This document shows positions 12,503 to 24,145 of a DNA stretch of 64,000 nt, piece by piece. Each line of letters starts with the position of its first letter. The stretch's first letter is position 1. Both the position numbers and the translations under genes were made by a program. Origin of the DNA: Melanocharis versteri (taxonomy: Eukaryota; Chordata; Aves; Passeriformes; Melanocharitidae); assembly GCA_013397845.1 (NCBI GenBank), contig VZTG01001538.1:230157-294156 (forward strand), given 5' to 3'. Under the pieces are notes generated by a model. The model was not told the origin of the DNA and did no database searches. It saw only the letters and a list, made by a program, of their open reading frames with translations.

Positions 12503-12741
12503 ATCACAGAATCATAGAATCATTTAGGTTGAAAAAGACCTCCAAGACTTCCAAGATTAAGGCCAATCTCCACCTTGTCACCTGAGTGCCATGTCCAGTA
12601 GTTCCTCGGGCACCTCCAGGGATGGGGACTCCACCACCTCCCTGGGCAGCCCCTTCCAAAGCTGGGCAACCCCTTCTGAAGTTTGACAGCCCTTTCCATG
12701 AAGAAATTACTCCTGGTGTCCAACCTCCCCTGGTGCAGCAT
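12503..12741 (-). mobile_element. CR1 fragment, second 3'-end subtype
   Basis: 'cacagaatcatagaatc', 'cctccagggatggggactcc', 'cctccctgggcagcc' and 'tttccatgaagaaattactc' end at 'ctcccctggtgcagc'. It is about 240 bp. The sub-3' segment is more diverged than in the copy at 31986. Confidence 0.85.
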
Positions 12742-13601
12742 TAAGGAGCCAAAAAATACACAGGTAAAGCAACCTGTGCAAGGATAGGGCGTGTAGAGTC
12801 TTCCAAGAACAATTCCTTCTTTTCCATGGGTAAAGTGATGCTCTCACTTCTGGCAAATTATTATGGAAGAACCACGTGGAAATTCTATTGATCCAAGCTT
12901 AGTTGAAGGTTTAGGGATGTTTCCACCAGGCACTGCAGTGCCACACAGATGCCTGAGACAGTTGTGAAGGACTCGGGTGTCTCCACAGCTTGGTGTCACA
13001 CGGAGACAGGAGCTCATTCCCAGAAGGAATTCAGCCACATTAGCGTGGCCTCCTGCCTGGGCTAATTAGGTGATGTTTTCCAGCTGCCAGAAATGCAGGA
13101 GTGAATCTCACATCTGCCACATCCAGCCTCTTTCTGAAAGCACAGACTGGAACTGTGCTGAACCTCAGTTGTATGAGGATATAAAGACATAATGTCATCA
13201 TTTTAGTTTGGTTTAGAGCCAGAAAGAATCATAAATTCAGCTGATGAGTTTATCTGACCTGTTATCACAACTACAACACTTCATGCACATATCAGGGTGC
13301 CCAGATAATGAACTTCAGTCTCCCTAAAGCCCTCGAGTCCTTCGGGCACTTCCCTGTTCTCCGTGGGCCACAGGCTGAGCCCAACCACTGCCAAAGCCAA
13401 GACTACAGCCATGGCAAATGACTGATTAGGTGGGCGTTGTCCAAATTATTTCAGCAAAAATCCATTTCTCATACCTGGAAGGTGAAGAGTCACAAATTCC
13501 TGCCCAGCAGGTCCCAGCTCTGGCAGTCAGAATAAGTCCAAACATATGAGCAAGACACATGGAGCAATTGTCCTGATGTATCAAAACAAGCAGTCCCTTA
13601 G

Positions 13602-13984
13602 AGTCATGGAATCACAGAATCCCAGAATTGTTTGAGTTGGAAGGGACCTTAAAAACCATCTCATTCCACCCCCTGCCATGGGGGACACCTTTCACTGTCC
13701 CAGGCTGCTCCAAGCCCCATCCAACCTGGCCTTGAGCACTCCCAGGGATCCAGGGGCAGCCACAGTTTCTCTGGGCAACCTGTGCCAGGGCCTCCCCACC
13801 CTCACAGGGAACACTTTCTTTCCAACATCCCATCTAAATCTATTCCCTCTCAGTTTGAAGCCATTCTTCTTTTCCTATCACTCCAGGCTTTTGTAAATAT
13901 TCGTCTCCATCTTTCCTGTAGGCTCCCTGTAGGTACTGGAAGGCCTCAGTGATGTCACCCCAAAGATTCTCTTCTCCAGGCTCA
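13602..13984 (-). mobile_element. CR1 fragment of about 380 bp
   Basis: It runs from 'catggaatcacagaatccc' through 'ccctgccatgggggacacc', 'tccaacctggccttgagc' and 'cctccccaccctcacaggg' to 'gatgtcaccccaaag', a segment also seen at 55270-55960. Confidence 0.9.
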
Positions 13985-14150
13985 AAGAAAGAAGCCACCC
14001 TCTGGTATTGGCCAATTTCTGATAATCCAAAGGGAAAAAGAGCAAGAAAAAGATCTAAAACCAAAAACTGCCAGGACAGGAAGAAAAACTCCTTCATAAA
14101 CTCTACAAGCAAACCAGGAAGGCCCAGGAGTGCGATTTGAGGGTGATGAT

Positions 14151-14213
14151 CAGAGAATCCTGGAATGGTTTGGAAGAGACCTTAACGATCACCTCATTCC
14201 AGCCCCCTGCCTT
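14151..14213 (-). mobile_element. Short CR1 3' tail
   Basis: 'cagagaatcctggaatgg' then 'gagaccttaacgatcacctc' and 'cagccccctgcc'. Only the last ~63 bp are kept. Confidence 0.7.
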
Positions 14214-14604
14214 AGCAAGGCTCTGTCTCAACGCAGAGCTCCAAATATTTCAGGGATGGCGCAGATGAATTATCCTGAACACAGCTCTAGGGGAGGGGGT
14301 TGGAAAGGGAGGCTCATAAATCAACAGCGTGGGCCACTGCACTCCACAGATTCACCAAATTCCTTCTCCTGACTGGAATCAAGCCCCTCTTTTAAAATGA
14401 TGGATTATCCCGTCCGAAAGACTCGAAAGGATGCTGAAGGAAAAAGACTCCAATGTTTAATTACACTGAGGGATGTGGAGCTGTTTCATTCCACAGTGGA
14501 ACTTCCCGAAGTTCAGCTCCCAGCCACTGGAGCTTGCTCTGGTTTATCGGGGTCGGGTGCTCAACCTGTCACGAGGTTCCTGCAAGGACTGTTCGATCAC
14601 AGTG

Positions 14605-14840
14605 TTCATGGAATTACTGAATATCCTGAGCTGGAAGGGACCCACCAGGATCATTGATCCAATCCCTTGGGGTCTTCCAGGACAGCCCAACAATCCCACC
14701 CTGGGCCTGAGAGCGTTGTCCCAACTCTCCTGGAGCTCTGGCAGCCTTGGGGCCGTGACCATTCCCTGGGAAGCTGTTCCAGTGCCCAGCACCCTCTGGA
14801 GCAAGAACATTTTCCTGATATCCAACATCCCCCCCTGACA
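14605..14840 (-). mobile_element. CR1 fragment, third 3'-end subtype (CR1-J-like)
   Basis: The landmarks are 'tatcctgagctggaaggg', 'cccaccaggatcattgatcc', 'caacaatcccaccctggg', 'tcctggagctctggcagcc' and 'ggggccgtgaccattccc'. The same family lies in the opposite orientation at 54000-54152. The subfamily label is from memory and tentative. Confidence 0.82.
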
Positions 14841-15547
14841 TGGTGTTACCTCTCTTCAGTGTGTCTATTCCCAGCACTGGGGCAGCTTTCTGTGCTCTCT
14901 ATCCCTTTTTCTGTCCCTCTTCGAATCCCCTGCAATATCTCCCTAAGATTCTTGGGATGGCAACAGAGGAACTGCACAAAACGTTCCGATTTCCTGGCCC
15001 TGCAGGCAGAAAACTCCTGACTCAAACCCTTTCCATGCAGGCAGAAGTTGCAACAACCACTTTGGGCTCAGTGGAAGACACTTATCCACAACAGCCCCTG
15101 GATCCCTCTTTGAGTTTCTCTTTCCCGGGATGGCATCACATTTTGGAGGTACCATCTGCAATTTTTTTGTTCCCAGATGCGGTAACAAGTGGCGTAATTA
15201 CGCTGGCTGTTCAAATATTGAAATGAGTTACTTGTGTGCAGCGCTTCTGGGAAATGGGAGAAGGGAGGAGGTTTATTGGAACTCTATAAACATGCAAAAT
15301 GTTTTCTGCACACAGTTTCCCATTTCTGTTTGCACAGATGTGGGTCGTGTCAGCACAAAACCTCTGCCAAGAAGGACAAATTAAATCCAAAGGTTGGGAT
15401 AAGGCAAATAGGTAGAATGATCCACTGGTGCCTCTGCACAACATCTCTCACCCATTTTTTGTTCCCTTTTTCTAATCATAAAATAGACTCAGTACCACTG
15501 AAAAATGTAAAATCCCAAGCTGTGATGAAGGATAAAGGGCCTGGGTA

Positions 15548-15843
15548 GAAATGAAATGAAATGAAATGAAATGAAATCATAAAATAAAATAAATAAAAAT
15601 AATAAAATAAAATAAAATAAAATACCAAGTTTGTTTTTTTTCCCCCTGATTTTCTTAACTCAGTAAAATAATCTCAATAAATTTATANAATAAAATAAAA
15701 TAAAATAAAACAAAATAAAATAAAATAAAATAAAATAAAATATAGCAAATAAAAATAAAATTAAGCAAAGTAAAATAAAATTTAAAAATAAAATAAAAAA
15801 GCCAAATAAAATAAAATTAAAAAATAAAATAAGATAGAATAGA
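15548..15843 (+). repeat. Compound GAAAT / AAAAT-rich simple repeat
   Basis: Six GAAAT units (15548-15577) are followed by AAAAT-type units to about 15624, a 55-bp non-repetitive break, then imperfect AAAAT units to 15843. A single N at 15688 shows that the assembly failed inside it, so the copy number is unreliable. The block ends about 340 bp below the GHTE exon. Confidence 0.93.
15688..15688. other. Single-N gap in the AAAAT tract
   Basis: One N sits between 'aatttata' and 'aataaaataaaa'. The tract may be longer or shorter than shown. Confidence 0.8.
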
Positions 15844-16186
15844 ACAATAGACATTTACAAGATGCAAAGAAATCCACTCTAATTGAAGAGACAAAAGAAA
15901 TTACAGGATAAATTGTCATAATCAAAGTTGAAGAGAATTTTCCATTGTCTCCTGTGCCACTCTGTGGGAATTTTCCCAGCCCAGGCAGCTGGAAGGGAGG
16001 AGGGGCACAGTGAGTTCTGCGCTCCCGTTCTCCCTCTCCCTCTCTTCCTCTGTCAATAAATGTCTGCAATCATATTCCTGAGCTCCAGTGTGATTTCAAG
16101 GTTCATCTCTTCCATGCAGCTCAAACACTAATTATCCCAGCTGTAATTAGTAAGATAATTAAATACTGGCTCGCTCATCACTCTAC

Positions 16187-16291
16187 CTTGTGTCGGGTCA
16201 TGATTCTCCCAGAAGACCTTGAGCAGTTGCTCAAAGCTGATGTTTTGTGGCTCAAACACCACCCGGACGGCCTCGGTGTGCCCAGTTCTGC
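16187..16291 (-). CDS. MSRA: MSRA internal exon (GHTE to NHDPTQ)
   Basis: This is the next MSRA exon downstream in the transcript, with 34 full codons from RTGHTEAVRV through FEPQNISFEQLLKVFWENH to DPTQ. The Glu of GHTE aligns with pocket residue Glu115 of bovine MsrA, which takes part in protonating the sulfoxide oxygen. The minus-strand acceptor is tttgcag just above 16291 and the donor is GTAGAG just below 16187. The junction with the upstream exon reads TCA G/GC AGA (Ser-Gly-Arg), and the exon ends CAA G, so it is phase 1-1 and 105 nt long. A second AG two codons in would make an alternative acceptor, but it would break the frame. No stops or frameshifts are present, so the gene looks intact here. 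Confidence 0.97.
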
Positions 16292-19200
16292 CTGCAAATT
16301 CAAAATAAAATCAGATTTTAGCGGTGACAATTAGCCAGGGCGCGCTCAGGGTTTTGTCTCTGCCATGCCAAGCACAGTCCTTTGGTTTTGTTTTGCGTTT
16401 TCCTAAAAATACTTTGATTTAGCACCGTTTATACCCGAGCTTTTTGCACAATATTTTATATTTATGTCAACTCTAATAAATCTGTTTGTTCAGACAGGGC
16501 CATTGTGAAATAAACCATGCAGAGAGATGAGAAGGGAAGGCAGTGATGTTATTACAGCAGTTTGCCAGCTTAAAGGAGAAAAAATTAATAATTCTAACAA
16601 ATTTATAACTGAAAATTAGCAAAATATTTTAAATATTCTAAATAGCACATTGAAATAAGAAAACTTCTATGTCTAAGTTGTCTTGACTGGGTTTTGTTTC
16701 TGTGGAGATATGGATAATAGAATTGACTATAAAATAATTATCATTATTATAAAATATCAATAATATTGATGATAAAAACAAATGTCAAGGGTGTGTTTAC
16801 ACAAGATCACACAAATAATTCCAAACTGTTCCACAATATCCAACAGGCTCAAAAGAGTCAAAGAGAGCCCGGCCGAACTTCAAATTTAATGACAGCAGAA
16901 AAACAAGGAAGATTAGCAGATGTTACAGCACTTAAAAAACATTATTCCTATTTTTCAGTTACACTTTCGACAGAATTTTTTCATTTCTGATGTGTTTATG
17001 ACTCGCAATACTATTGAAAGATCCAACTTCAGAGAATATGAAGAATCTGGCCACAAAATTCACTTAAATTTTAATTAATAGCGAGACTGACGAGTGCTCA
17101 GACCTCTCGGGACAGAGTCCACTGCACAAAGTGCATTTTATATTTTATATACATTATATATTTTATAATTTTTAAATTAGACATTTCTGTTGCCATTACA
17201 TATTCATGAATGTGGAACAAATCCCGTCCTTCAATTAAATCATAAGAAGTAAATGCCTGAAAAATAAACTGGACAGCCAGATCTGCCTTTTGGTGGGGAC
17301 ATATTAAGCTCCTTGATCACATTAGGGAGGTTTTTAGTTCATTTACGCCAGCACAAACTCCAGGTTTATTCCACTGATTCCAACAGAATCAGGGAATTTC
17401 ATGCAGGGGGAATCTGGCCCAGTGATGCGTCCTGAATGAGCTGTCACCAAACAAGAAAAATCAGATTCTATGAGTAACTGAGGAGGGGCCAGTAGAGACA
17501 CGAGGAGAAATTTGATTTAAAAAAAAATAGAGAGAAATAAAAAGTATGCTGGGAAATATTAAAGAGCCATGATGGGGCAAAGTGTGGCAGCATTTTATCA
17601 GTTAATGGGGCACCTGAAGCCAAACCTAAATGAGGCATAGAGAGCTGGGCCAGCTGATAAAAGGGATTTAAAAGACTGGGATTAAATTTAGTCTGGAATG
17701 CAGAGGACTAAAGGAGGATACGTCTGAGATATCTGTAGTCTAGATTTGATAAAATCAAATTGCTCCCTATCTCAGTGTAACAAAGACCTGCTCAGTGAGA
17801 TGGAAAGAGAATATCCAGGTTTCCTGGGAGCTGGAGTGAAGCCAGGTCCCCCTGTCCTGCAGGATGTCCCCAGCTGGGACCCAATTCCTCTCTGCCTTTT
17901 CCAGGCCAGGGAAGCACCTCATTACCTGAAGCCAAATTCGGATGGTGGCAAGCAGGAAGGATCATCCATTCAGAAGAATAAAAATGCAAGTCTGAGATAA
18001 TTGGCTTAATAATGAAGTGAAATGGTCTTCAGCAAAGACTGACAGCCTGCTTAGGTCAGGGGTGGAATTTATTCCAGATTTCGTGTTTAATGTGGTCTAT
18101 CAGCAAAAATAATGAATTTGGTGGAGCCCAAGTTGGGACTTCTGTTGTTGCTGGAGACAAAAAAGGAGAGGGCATGACCAGCAGTGTGTCCAGCTCTCCT
18201 GAGCCAACACTGTACAACTAAAAAGAGATTAAGGAGTGGCTTCTGACTTCAGTATTTTTATTTTTATTTTTTGTAAGCCAGTGTGAAGCTTATGAAAGGA
18301 TTTTATCACTCAGGAGCAAATTGCTTGTCTAAAATGAATGGGTTTAGATCACAGGAGTGTTTCCTAAAGAACTTAGAAACAAGAGAGGCTTTACCTTTCC
18401 TCCCGACTGAAGCAGCAATTACACCTTGTCAACACTGCCTGCTCCTGCTAATCCAGAAGTTCAAAGGATCAGCCTCCTTTTTTTCCCAGAATAAGGAAAT
18501 AATGGTGCTCCTCTGAGAACGATAGCCTGACCTCATGAAAATATCCTCAGATGTGCATCTAAGAGACTGTTAGAATGGATTTAAAATCAATATTCACCCT
18601 CAGGGGAAAAGAAAGGAAGTAATGCTGCTGGTCCTACCAGATTCACCTCTCATTTTCCTCAAAGCCTTTCCACAATCCAGTGGATTTTCTTTCAGGATAT
18701 GCTGTGGCTATTCCTAATAAAAATCTTGGCATTGGTGACTTTTTGCATTAGGCTTGAGTCTGACTATGAAAACAGAATAATCCCGTTTTGTTTGTGTCTC
18801 ACACACTTGGTAAATCCAGTGCCAAAAGAACACAGCATGAACCCAGCTCACCACTCCTCTGCATAGCGAAAAAAACACTGAAATATTTCTAATCAAACCT
18901 TTTTTTGTAAGCGTTCTTAAAATGGAGAGGCAGTAATCAAAGAGAAACAATAACCCCACTTGTTCTCCAAAAAGCTTCGTGATTTTAACAAAGGATTCAA
19001 CAGCCTGACACTGAGGAGCTGCAAGGATTTCAAATGATCAGTGGGAGATGTGATTCTCTCAGTGACATCCAGCTCTTCACCTTAGTGCCTCCTTCAGAAT
19101 TCCTCCTGAAATGTCCATTTATATTGTCAGAGAGCCACAGTGTCCTCAGCTCACCCACTGCTTTTAATTAGCCGATCTTTAATATCCCACAGCAAAAGTT

Positions 19201-19953
19201 CGAAGCAGTATGAACATTTCTAGAACCCTCAACGTCTGGATCACGTTTTTTAAATAATTCATGGAATTATGAATATAATTTCACATGCTGTTCACCGTGC
19301 AAATAGAAACCTTTTCTTTATCAGAGCCATTATCAGATTTCCAGTGCTGGTGCTCAGTTCCTTCAGTTCTGGAAGAGGTTTAACCATCGAAGAACCTCCC
19401 TGCAGACGGGAAGACTTTATTACACCGAGGCAGAGAGGGCTGAGTGCCAAGAGCAGATTGTCTGTTTATCCTGGATCCATTTCCTACTTAGAAAACACGG
19501 CCTCTCCCAGAGGATTAACTCCGGCGAGCTCGTTCAGTGGGGATTCCAACCCTGGCAAAAACGTCCCCGCAAAGAGCAGGAGAAAAAGACGTCTGAGTGA
19601 CACCTTTTCAATTCCTTTTCTTCCTAATAGCATTTAGATTCTCACCTTCTTAATCACGTCCCAGGTGAGTGCCCAAGCCGAGGGATTAGGGAAGAGAACT
19701 CATTCTTTTTAACTGGCTGGATCCAGGGAGTGTTTAATTATCTCCAGCAAAGTGGAGCAGATTCCAAGGGCTGGCTGGAGAGCTCCTCACCTGGGAGCCT
19801 CCCTGCAGCCGCGTGGGTTTCACCTCCACCTGGTCCTGCCTCGGGTGAATTAAATTCTACAGTGCAAAAATTCCAAAACTACTCCCTCCTGCCTCGATTC
19901 TGCAATAAAAAAGCACCCGGCTCTTTCGAGAAATAACGTCCTGACTCAAGTAA

Positions 19954-20010
19954 ATCACAGAATCCCAGAATGGTTCGGGTTGGAAGGGACCACAAAGATC
20001 GTTTCGTTCC
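19954..20010 (-). mobile_element. Short CR1 3' tail joined to an unclassified repeat
   Basis: 'cacagaatcccagaatgg' and 'ggttggaagggaccacaaag' give way at about 20010 to the 92-bp repeat at 20012. Confidence 0.75.
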
Positions 20011-20011
20011 A

Positions 20012-20103
20012 TTTATTTGTACTCAGGCCTATTTAACAGCTTCTCATTACAAGAATGACCCAGAGTTTGAGGAACAACTTGTCCATTACATCTCCTGCTC
20101 CCA
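20012..20103 (+). repeat. Unclassified 92-bp dispersed repeat, copy 1
   Basis: This segment (starting 'tttatttgtactcaggcc', ending 'tctcctgctccca') has a second copy at 30965-31056 on the opposite strand, differing by my count at 7 of 92 positions (about 92% identical). It is not CR1. Both copies can be read without stops as FICTQAYLTA...HYKN...EFEEQL, but I do not recognise this as a protein. The true element may extend further, since copy 2 is cut by the N gap. Confidence 0.7.
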
Positions 20104-20240
20104 GTGTACTCCACAAAGAGCAGATACGGCTTTTCACACATTTTCAAAAAGTTCTCAGAAAATAACTCCCTCTTTTCTCACCTCTTCCAGGAATCCCTGA
20201 ACTGCCCCAGTGCTTGGCACAACCAGCAACACAACCTCCT

Positions 20241-20422
20241 TGGAATCCTGGAATGGTTTGGGTGGGAAGGGATCTTAGAACTCATCCAGTGCCACCCCGT
20301 GCCATGGGCAGGGACACCTTCCACCATCCCAGGATGCTCCCAGCCCCGTCCAACCTGGCCTTGGACACTTCCAGGGATCCAGGGGCAGCCACAGCTTCTC
20401 TGGGCACCCTGTGCCAGGGCCA
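20241..20422 (-). mobile_element. CR1 3'-end fragment
   Basis: 'ggaatcctggaatggtttgg' to 'ggcaccctgtgccagggcc', about 180 bp, ending abruptly in non-CR1 sequence. Confidence 0.88.
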
Positions 20423-23400
20423 TGATGCCAGTGTGGAGTGTAAAGAAATCAGTGACCAAACTTCAGCACCCACTGATCTGGGAGTTAAACCAACTTGTGT
20501 TATCCAAAGCCTAGGCCTGAGTGAAAATGCAAAATACTACCAAAAAAAAAAAAGTCATGGGAAGGTCATTTGAGCATCTCTTTCTCCAAACCAGCCTGGG
20601 AATTTTTATTAAGTCGTGGTTATTGCTACCAAAATTTCCAGCGCGTTGCTATTCGTTAAATAAACAAACCACAGGTTCAGCACTAAAACACTGAGAGCCC
20701 CATTCTGGGTGTCCCCTTCCCTTTCCTTTTTGACTGCCAAATCAGTGAGGATAAAAAGAATGGAAATCATCTCAGATCAAGAGATTTTTAAGAAGGGTCC
20801 ATTAGAATATTTTTATTTGAATTCCTGCCCAACCCTGAAAGAATTTCATTGAACAGGCCCATATTTTGTACTTCTACACTGGCACTAACTTGTGGCTAAT
20901 TTATTTTACCTCCTTCTTTATATTTTAAACCACTTTAATGATTTTACCAGCACGGAACTAGGAGATAATGCTTGGTTTATTAACCACTGTGAATTTCTGC
21001 TTTAGAAAATATCATCCTTTAACCTCTCAGTGTGATCCACATTCTTTTATCCAGTTTTATCAAAACATGTCAATCCTCTCCAGCAAGAAGCCAATTTATC
21101 ACTATGGGCTGGCCAGTCCTGCAGCTCTAAATCAAAATAAATTGTCCATAAATTCTAGAAACTTCCAGAAACTTCTGCCTGGACCACAGAAAATCTAATA
21201 TTTTCTAGTACCTACAGAAAGTAGCTCATACAGCATCTATAGTGTGGTGCCTCTGAAGAAAAAACGTTATTAAATTTTATTTATTTTATTTATTAGAGGA
21301 CAGGTGAATCACCCAGTAAATGAAAATTTACGAAGATAAGAATATTTGCTGATAAAACAATGAACTGCTATTTCTGGTGCCTTCTAGAATCACTTCATTT
21401 TTTACCCCTTAAAAACAAAACTAAGAGAATAAAGTTGCCAGTGAAAAATGGGGTTGAACATTCTGTTATTGTTATTTTTTTTCACAGAAATTCTCATATT
21501 TTTCAGTAAACTACTTGAAGGAAATTAAAGAAGATTGGCAGTTTTCACAAAAAATAGTGGGTATTTTCAAAAAATCTGCCAAACAAAACTAAATGAACCT
21601 GTTTCTTATTTGCAAGTATTTAAAATTCCTATGGCAGAGCTGTAAAAATTTTCACTGTTGTTTGCTCAAATCCTGTGTGTTCTTTAGCAGCAAAATGGGT
21701 TTGATAAACAGAATATTGATTTGTTTTGCTGAACAGAATATCTGGAAGCAAGACCACTGCTACAAACCCTTTTTATTTGTAAAATGGTCGTACATTGAAG
21801 AGGCAATGAAAGGGGAAAAATAAATTATATAAACCTACAGGAAAAAAAGGAGATGGCAAAACTTTCCTTGTTCACTGTATTTATTATAAGTTAGGTTTTT
21901 ATAGGCTGGATGTCCCCACTACAAGCCCTTAAAAAGGGATTATTTTCTACTCCCTCTGGCCTGGTCCTGTGGACCAAATGCTGTTCCCAGTTGGAATGTG
22001 CTCCTAGGAAAGATATTCTGATTTAATTTCAGCCAAGTGAAGGAAAAATGTTGAAGATGGGCTTGTTATTAACACCGTGGTCCTGTGGAATACAGGTCTC
22101 ATCAGCCAAACTCCATTTCATCCTCCCATGAAATCACAAGTCTGGCTGTAATAAATGTGGGATGTAATAGCATGGATGGGACTTAGGCTTTATTAATGCA
22201 TCTGACTTATTACTTCATGACTGATTAAAAAATTAACACTCCCCCATATCGATAGTGCACGTGTTAAGTGGATTAAGGATTGTCTAAATGACATCTCTAA
22301 AAAAAAAAAAAAAGTTGTCCGAAGGGAACAAGGCTTGAATGGCAGCATTTTTATCTGTCTTCTGCAGGGACTGCTACAGAGCCTGTTGCTCTTAAAGCCC
22401 TTCATCGGGAGTTTGAAAGAAATATGAAGTTTCAGTTTATAAATTCTGTGGGTAACTCAGATGAGGAGCTGATGGGACAGTCTTACCAAGCCAATTCTTT
22501 CTGTGCTGGGGCCACTCAACCAAAAATGTATTAAAGAAGTCAGAGGTAAAATCTCTGCTGAAGGGAAAAAGTGACAACATGTGATACCTGCAAATGGGGA
22601 ACATCCTTTGAGGGAAGGGCAAGGCTGGAAATAAACATGGAATTTCATTGCCATGCTGCAATAAAAGGAAATAGGGGCTGAATTGGGATGTCTGAGGGAA
22701 AAGGGGTTATGAGAACAGCTCTGGTGAGATCAACCCCAGCACTAAGAAATCCTGAAAAGTCGTTTCAGTGACAGCCACCAAGAGCCGGATGAATTTACCC
22801 TTTCCGAAAGAAACTCTAGATGTTTTTGACTCCAGGAGATGAGCATGGCCTCAGGAAGGGGATGCAAAAGGAGCCTTCAAGAAAGCAATAGAAAGGCAGA
22901 TGAAAAGCCAGTGGTAGGGATGGAAACCAGGGAATTCCAAATGGAACACGGCTTTTAGACATGGATATGGAAGGTGGTCCCTGCTCAGTTGCACCGCTGG
23001 ATCTTGGGGTGCTCCTCTAAACCCGTGTCCCATAAACCACTTCTTGATTTCCCGACTTTTTCAAATCAAATCAGATTTCCTTCTGGGAGAGACGCTTCAG
23101 TCAAATATCAGCTAAACTTAAAGGGAAAAGTGATAGGTCTTGATTAAACAGTAACTCAATGAAACATAATGATCTATAATATAAAAATGTCAAATTAAAT
23201 AATGCAGGAAGCCCTTACCAGCCTTAAAGGCTGGGAATATATGAGTGAATTTTCCCTTTTTCCTTTGTTCATTTGGCTTTCACGAAGCTTTTCTATGCCA
23301 AACTCATCTCTGCAAAGAGTTGGGACTTTTGAGTTATCTTCTTTTCATCATGGTTGATGAGGAAGACTCTGACCCAACTACGAGTTCTATATCATTTTTA

Positions 23401-23601
23401 TATAGTGGAGTTAAAATCTTTTCGCTACGGAGTTGGGAATAGAAAAACTCCATATTCTCACATCAAAAAAATTCTCATTTAAAACCCAAATTTAACCCTT
23501 AACTGACACATCCCATGGATGGAGCCTTTACATTCCGATAAATTGCATTTCCTGACAAACGGGTTATGCAAAGGTGCTCCCTGGAAGTTGGATGGGAATT
23601 G

Positions 23602-23776
23602 GAGCCCAGAGAAGCTGTGGCTGCCCCAGGATCTCTGGAAGTGTCCAAGGCCAGGTTGGATGGGGTTTGGAGCAGCCTGGGATAGTGGAAGGTGTCCCTG
23701 CCCATGGCAGGGGGCTGGAATGGGATGAGCTTTAAGGTCCCTTCCAATCCAAACCATTCTGTGATTCCATGATTAA
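23602..23776 (+). mobile_element. CR1 3'-end fragment, plus orientation
   Basis: 'agcccagagaagctgtgg' to the terminal 'aaccattctgtgattccatg'. It lies only about 130 bp from an oppositely oriented CR1 at 23910-24145, forming an inverted pair. Confidence 0.9.
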
Positions 23777-23909
23777 AATGATCACATGACGGGAAAGATT
23801 TAGTGACCCACAATTGTAGATTCTGGGTTTGGGCAGAATTCAGTCCTGAACTGCACAGCTTAGGTTCCTGTTGGATATTTTGGGCTGAATGAATTTTTTC
23901 CTCAGAGGA

Positions 23910-24145
23910 AATCATGGAATCACATGGAATGGTTTGGGTGGGAAGGGACCTTAAAGCCCATCCCATTCCACCCCCTGCCATGGGCAGGGACACCTCCCAC
24001 TATCCCAGGTTGCTCCAAATCCCATCCAACGTGGTCTTGGACAGTTCCAGGGATCCAGGGGCAGCCACAGCTTCTCTGGGCAACCAGTGCCAGGGCCTCA
24101 GAACCCTCACAGGGAACAATTCCTTCACAAGATCCCATCTAACCC
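23910..24145 (-). mobile_element. CR1 3'-end fragment, inverted relative to 23602-23776
   Basis: 'atcatggaatcacatgg' through 'ccctgccatgggcaggg' and 'cttggacagttccaggg' to 'agatcccatctaaccc'. About 170 bp of it can base-pair with the neighbouring plus-oriented copy. Confidence 0.9.

Larger units (their letters stand above)
152..16186 (-). other. MSRA: MSRA intron between the NHDPTQ and GMRQGND exons
   Basis: This intron is about 16.0 kb, bounded by GT at its high-coordinate end and AG at its low-coordinate end on the minus strand. It contains the CR1 fragments, the CCCATT array, the RT remnant and the AAAAT tract listed separately. Between those I see only ordinary AT-rich single-copy-looking sequence at 331-700, 769-973, 1082-2518, 2663-3547, 3760-4683, 4836-5739, 5788-6344, 6806-8020, 8127-9017, 9141-10342, 10446-12502, 12742-13601, 14214-14604 and 14841-15547. 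No open frame there shows recognisable homology, and no tRNA- or snoRNA-like structure was noticed. Confidence 0.9.

Noticed and set aside
15548..15843. Possible CRISPR-like or satellite array
   Set aside because: It is a continuous pentamer microsatellite without spacers, in a vertebrate intron.
19269..19637. 122-codon frame in non-repetitive sequence with a basic C-terminal half
   Set aside because: No recognisable domain and no supporting context. It could be a conserved non-coding element, but a single sequence cannot show that.
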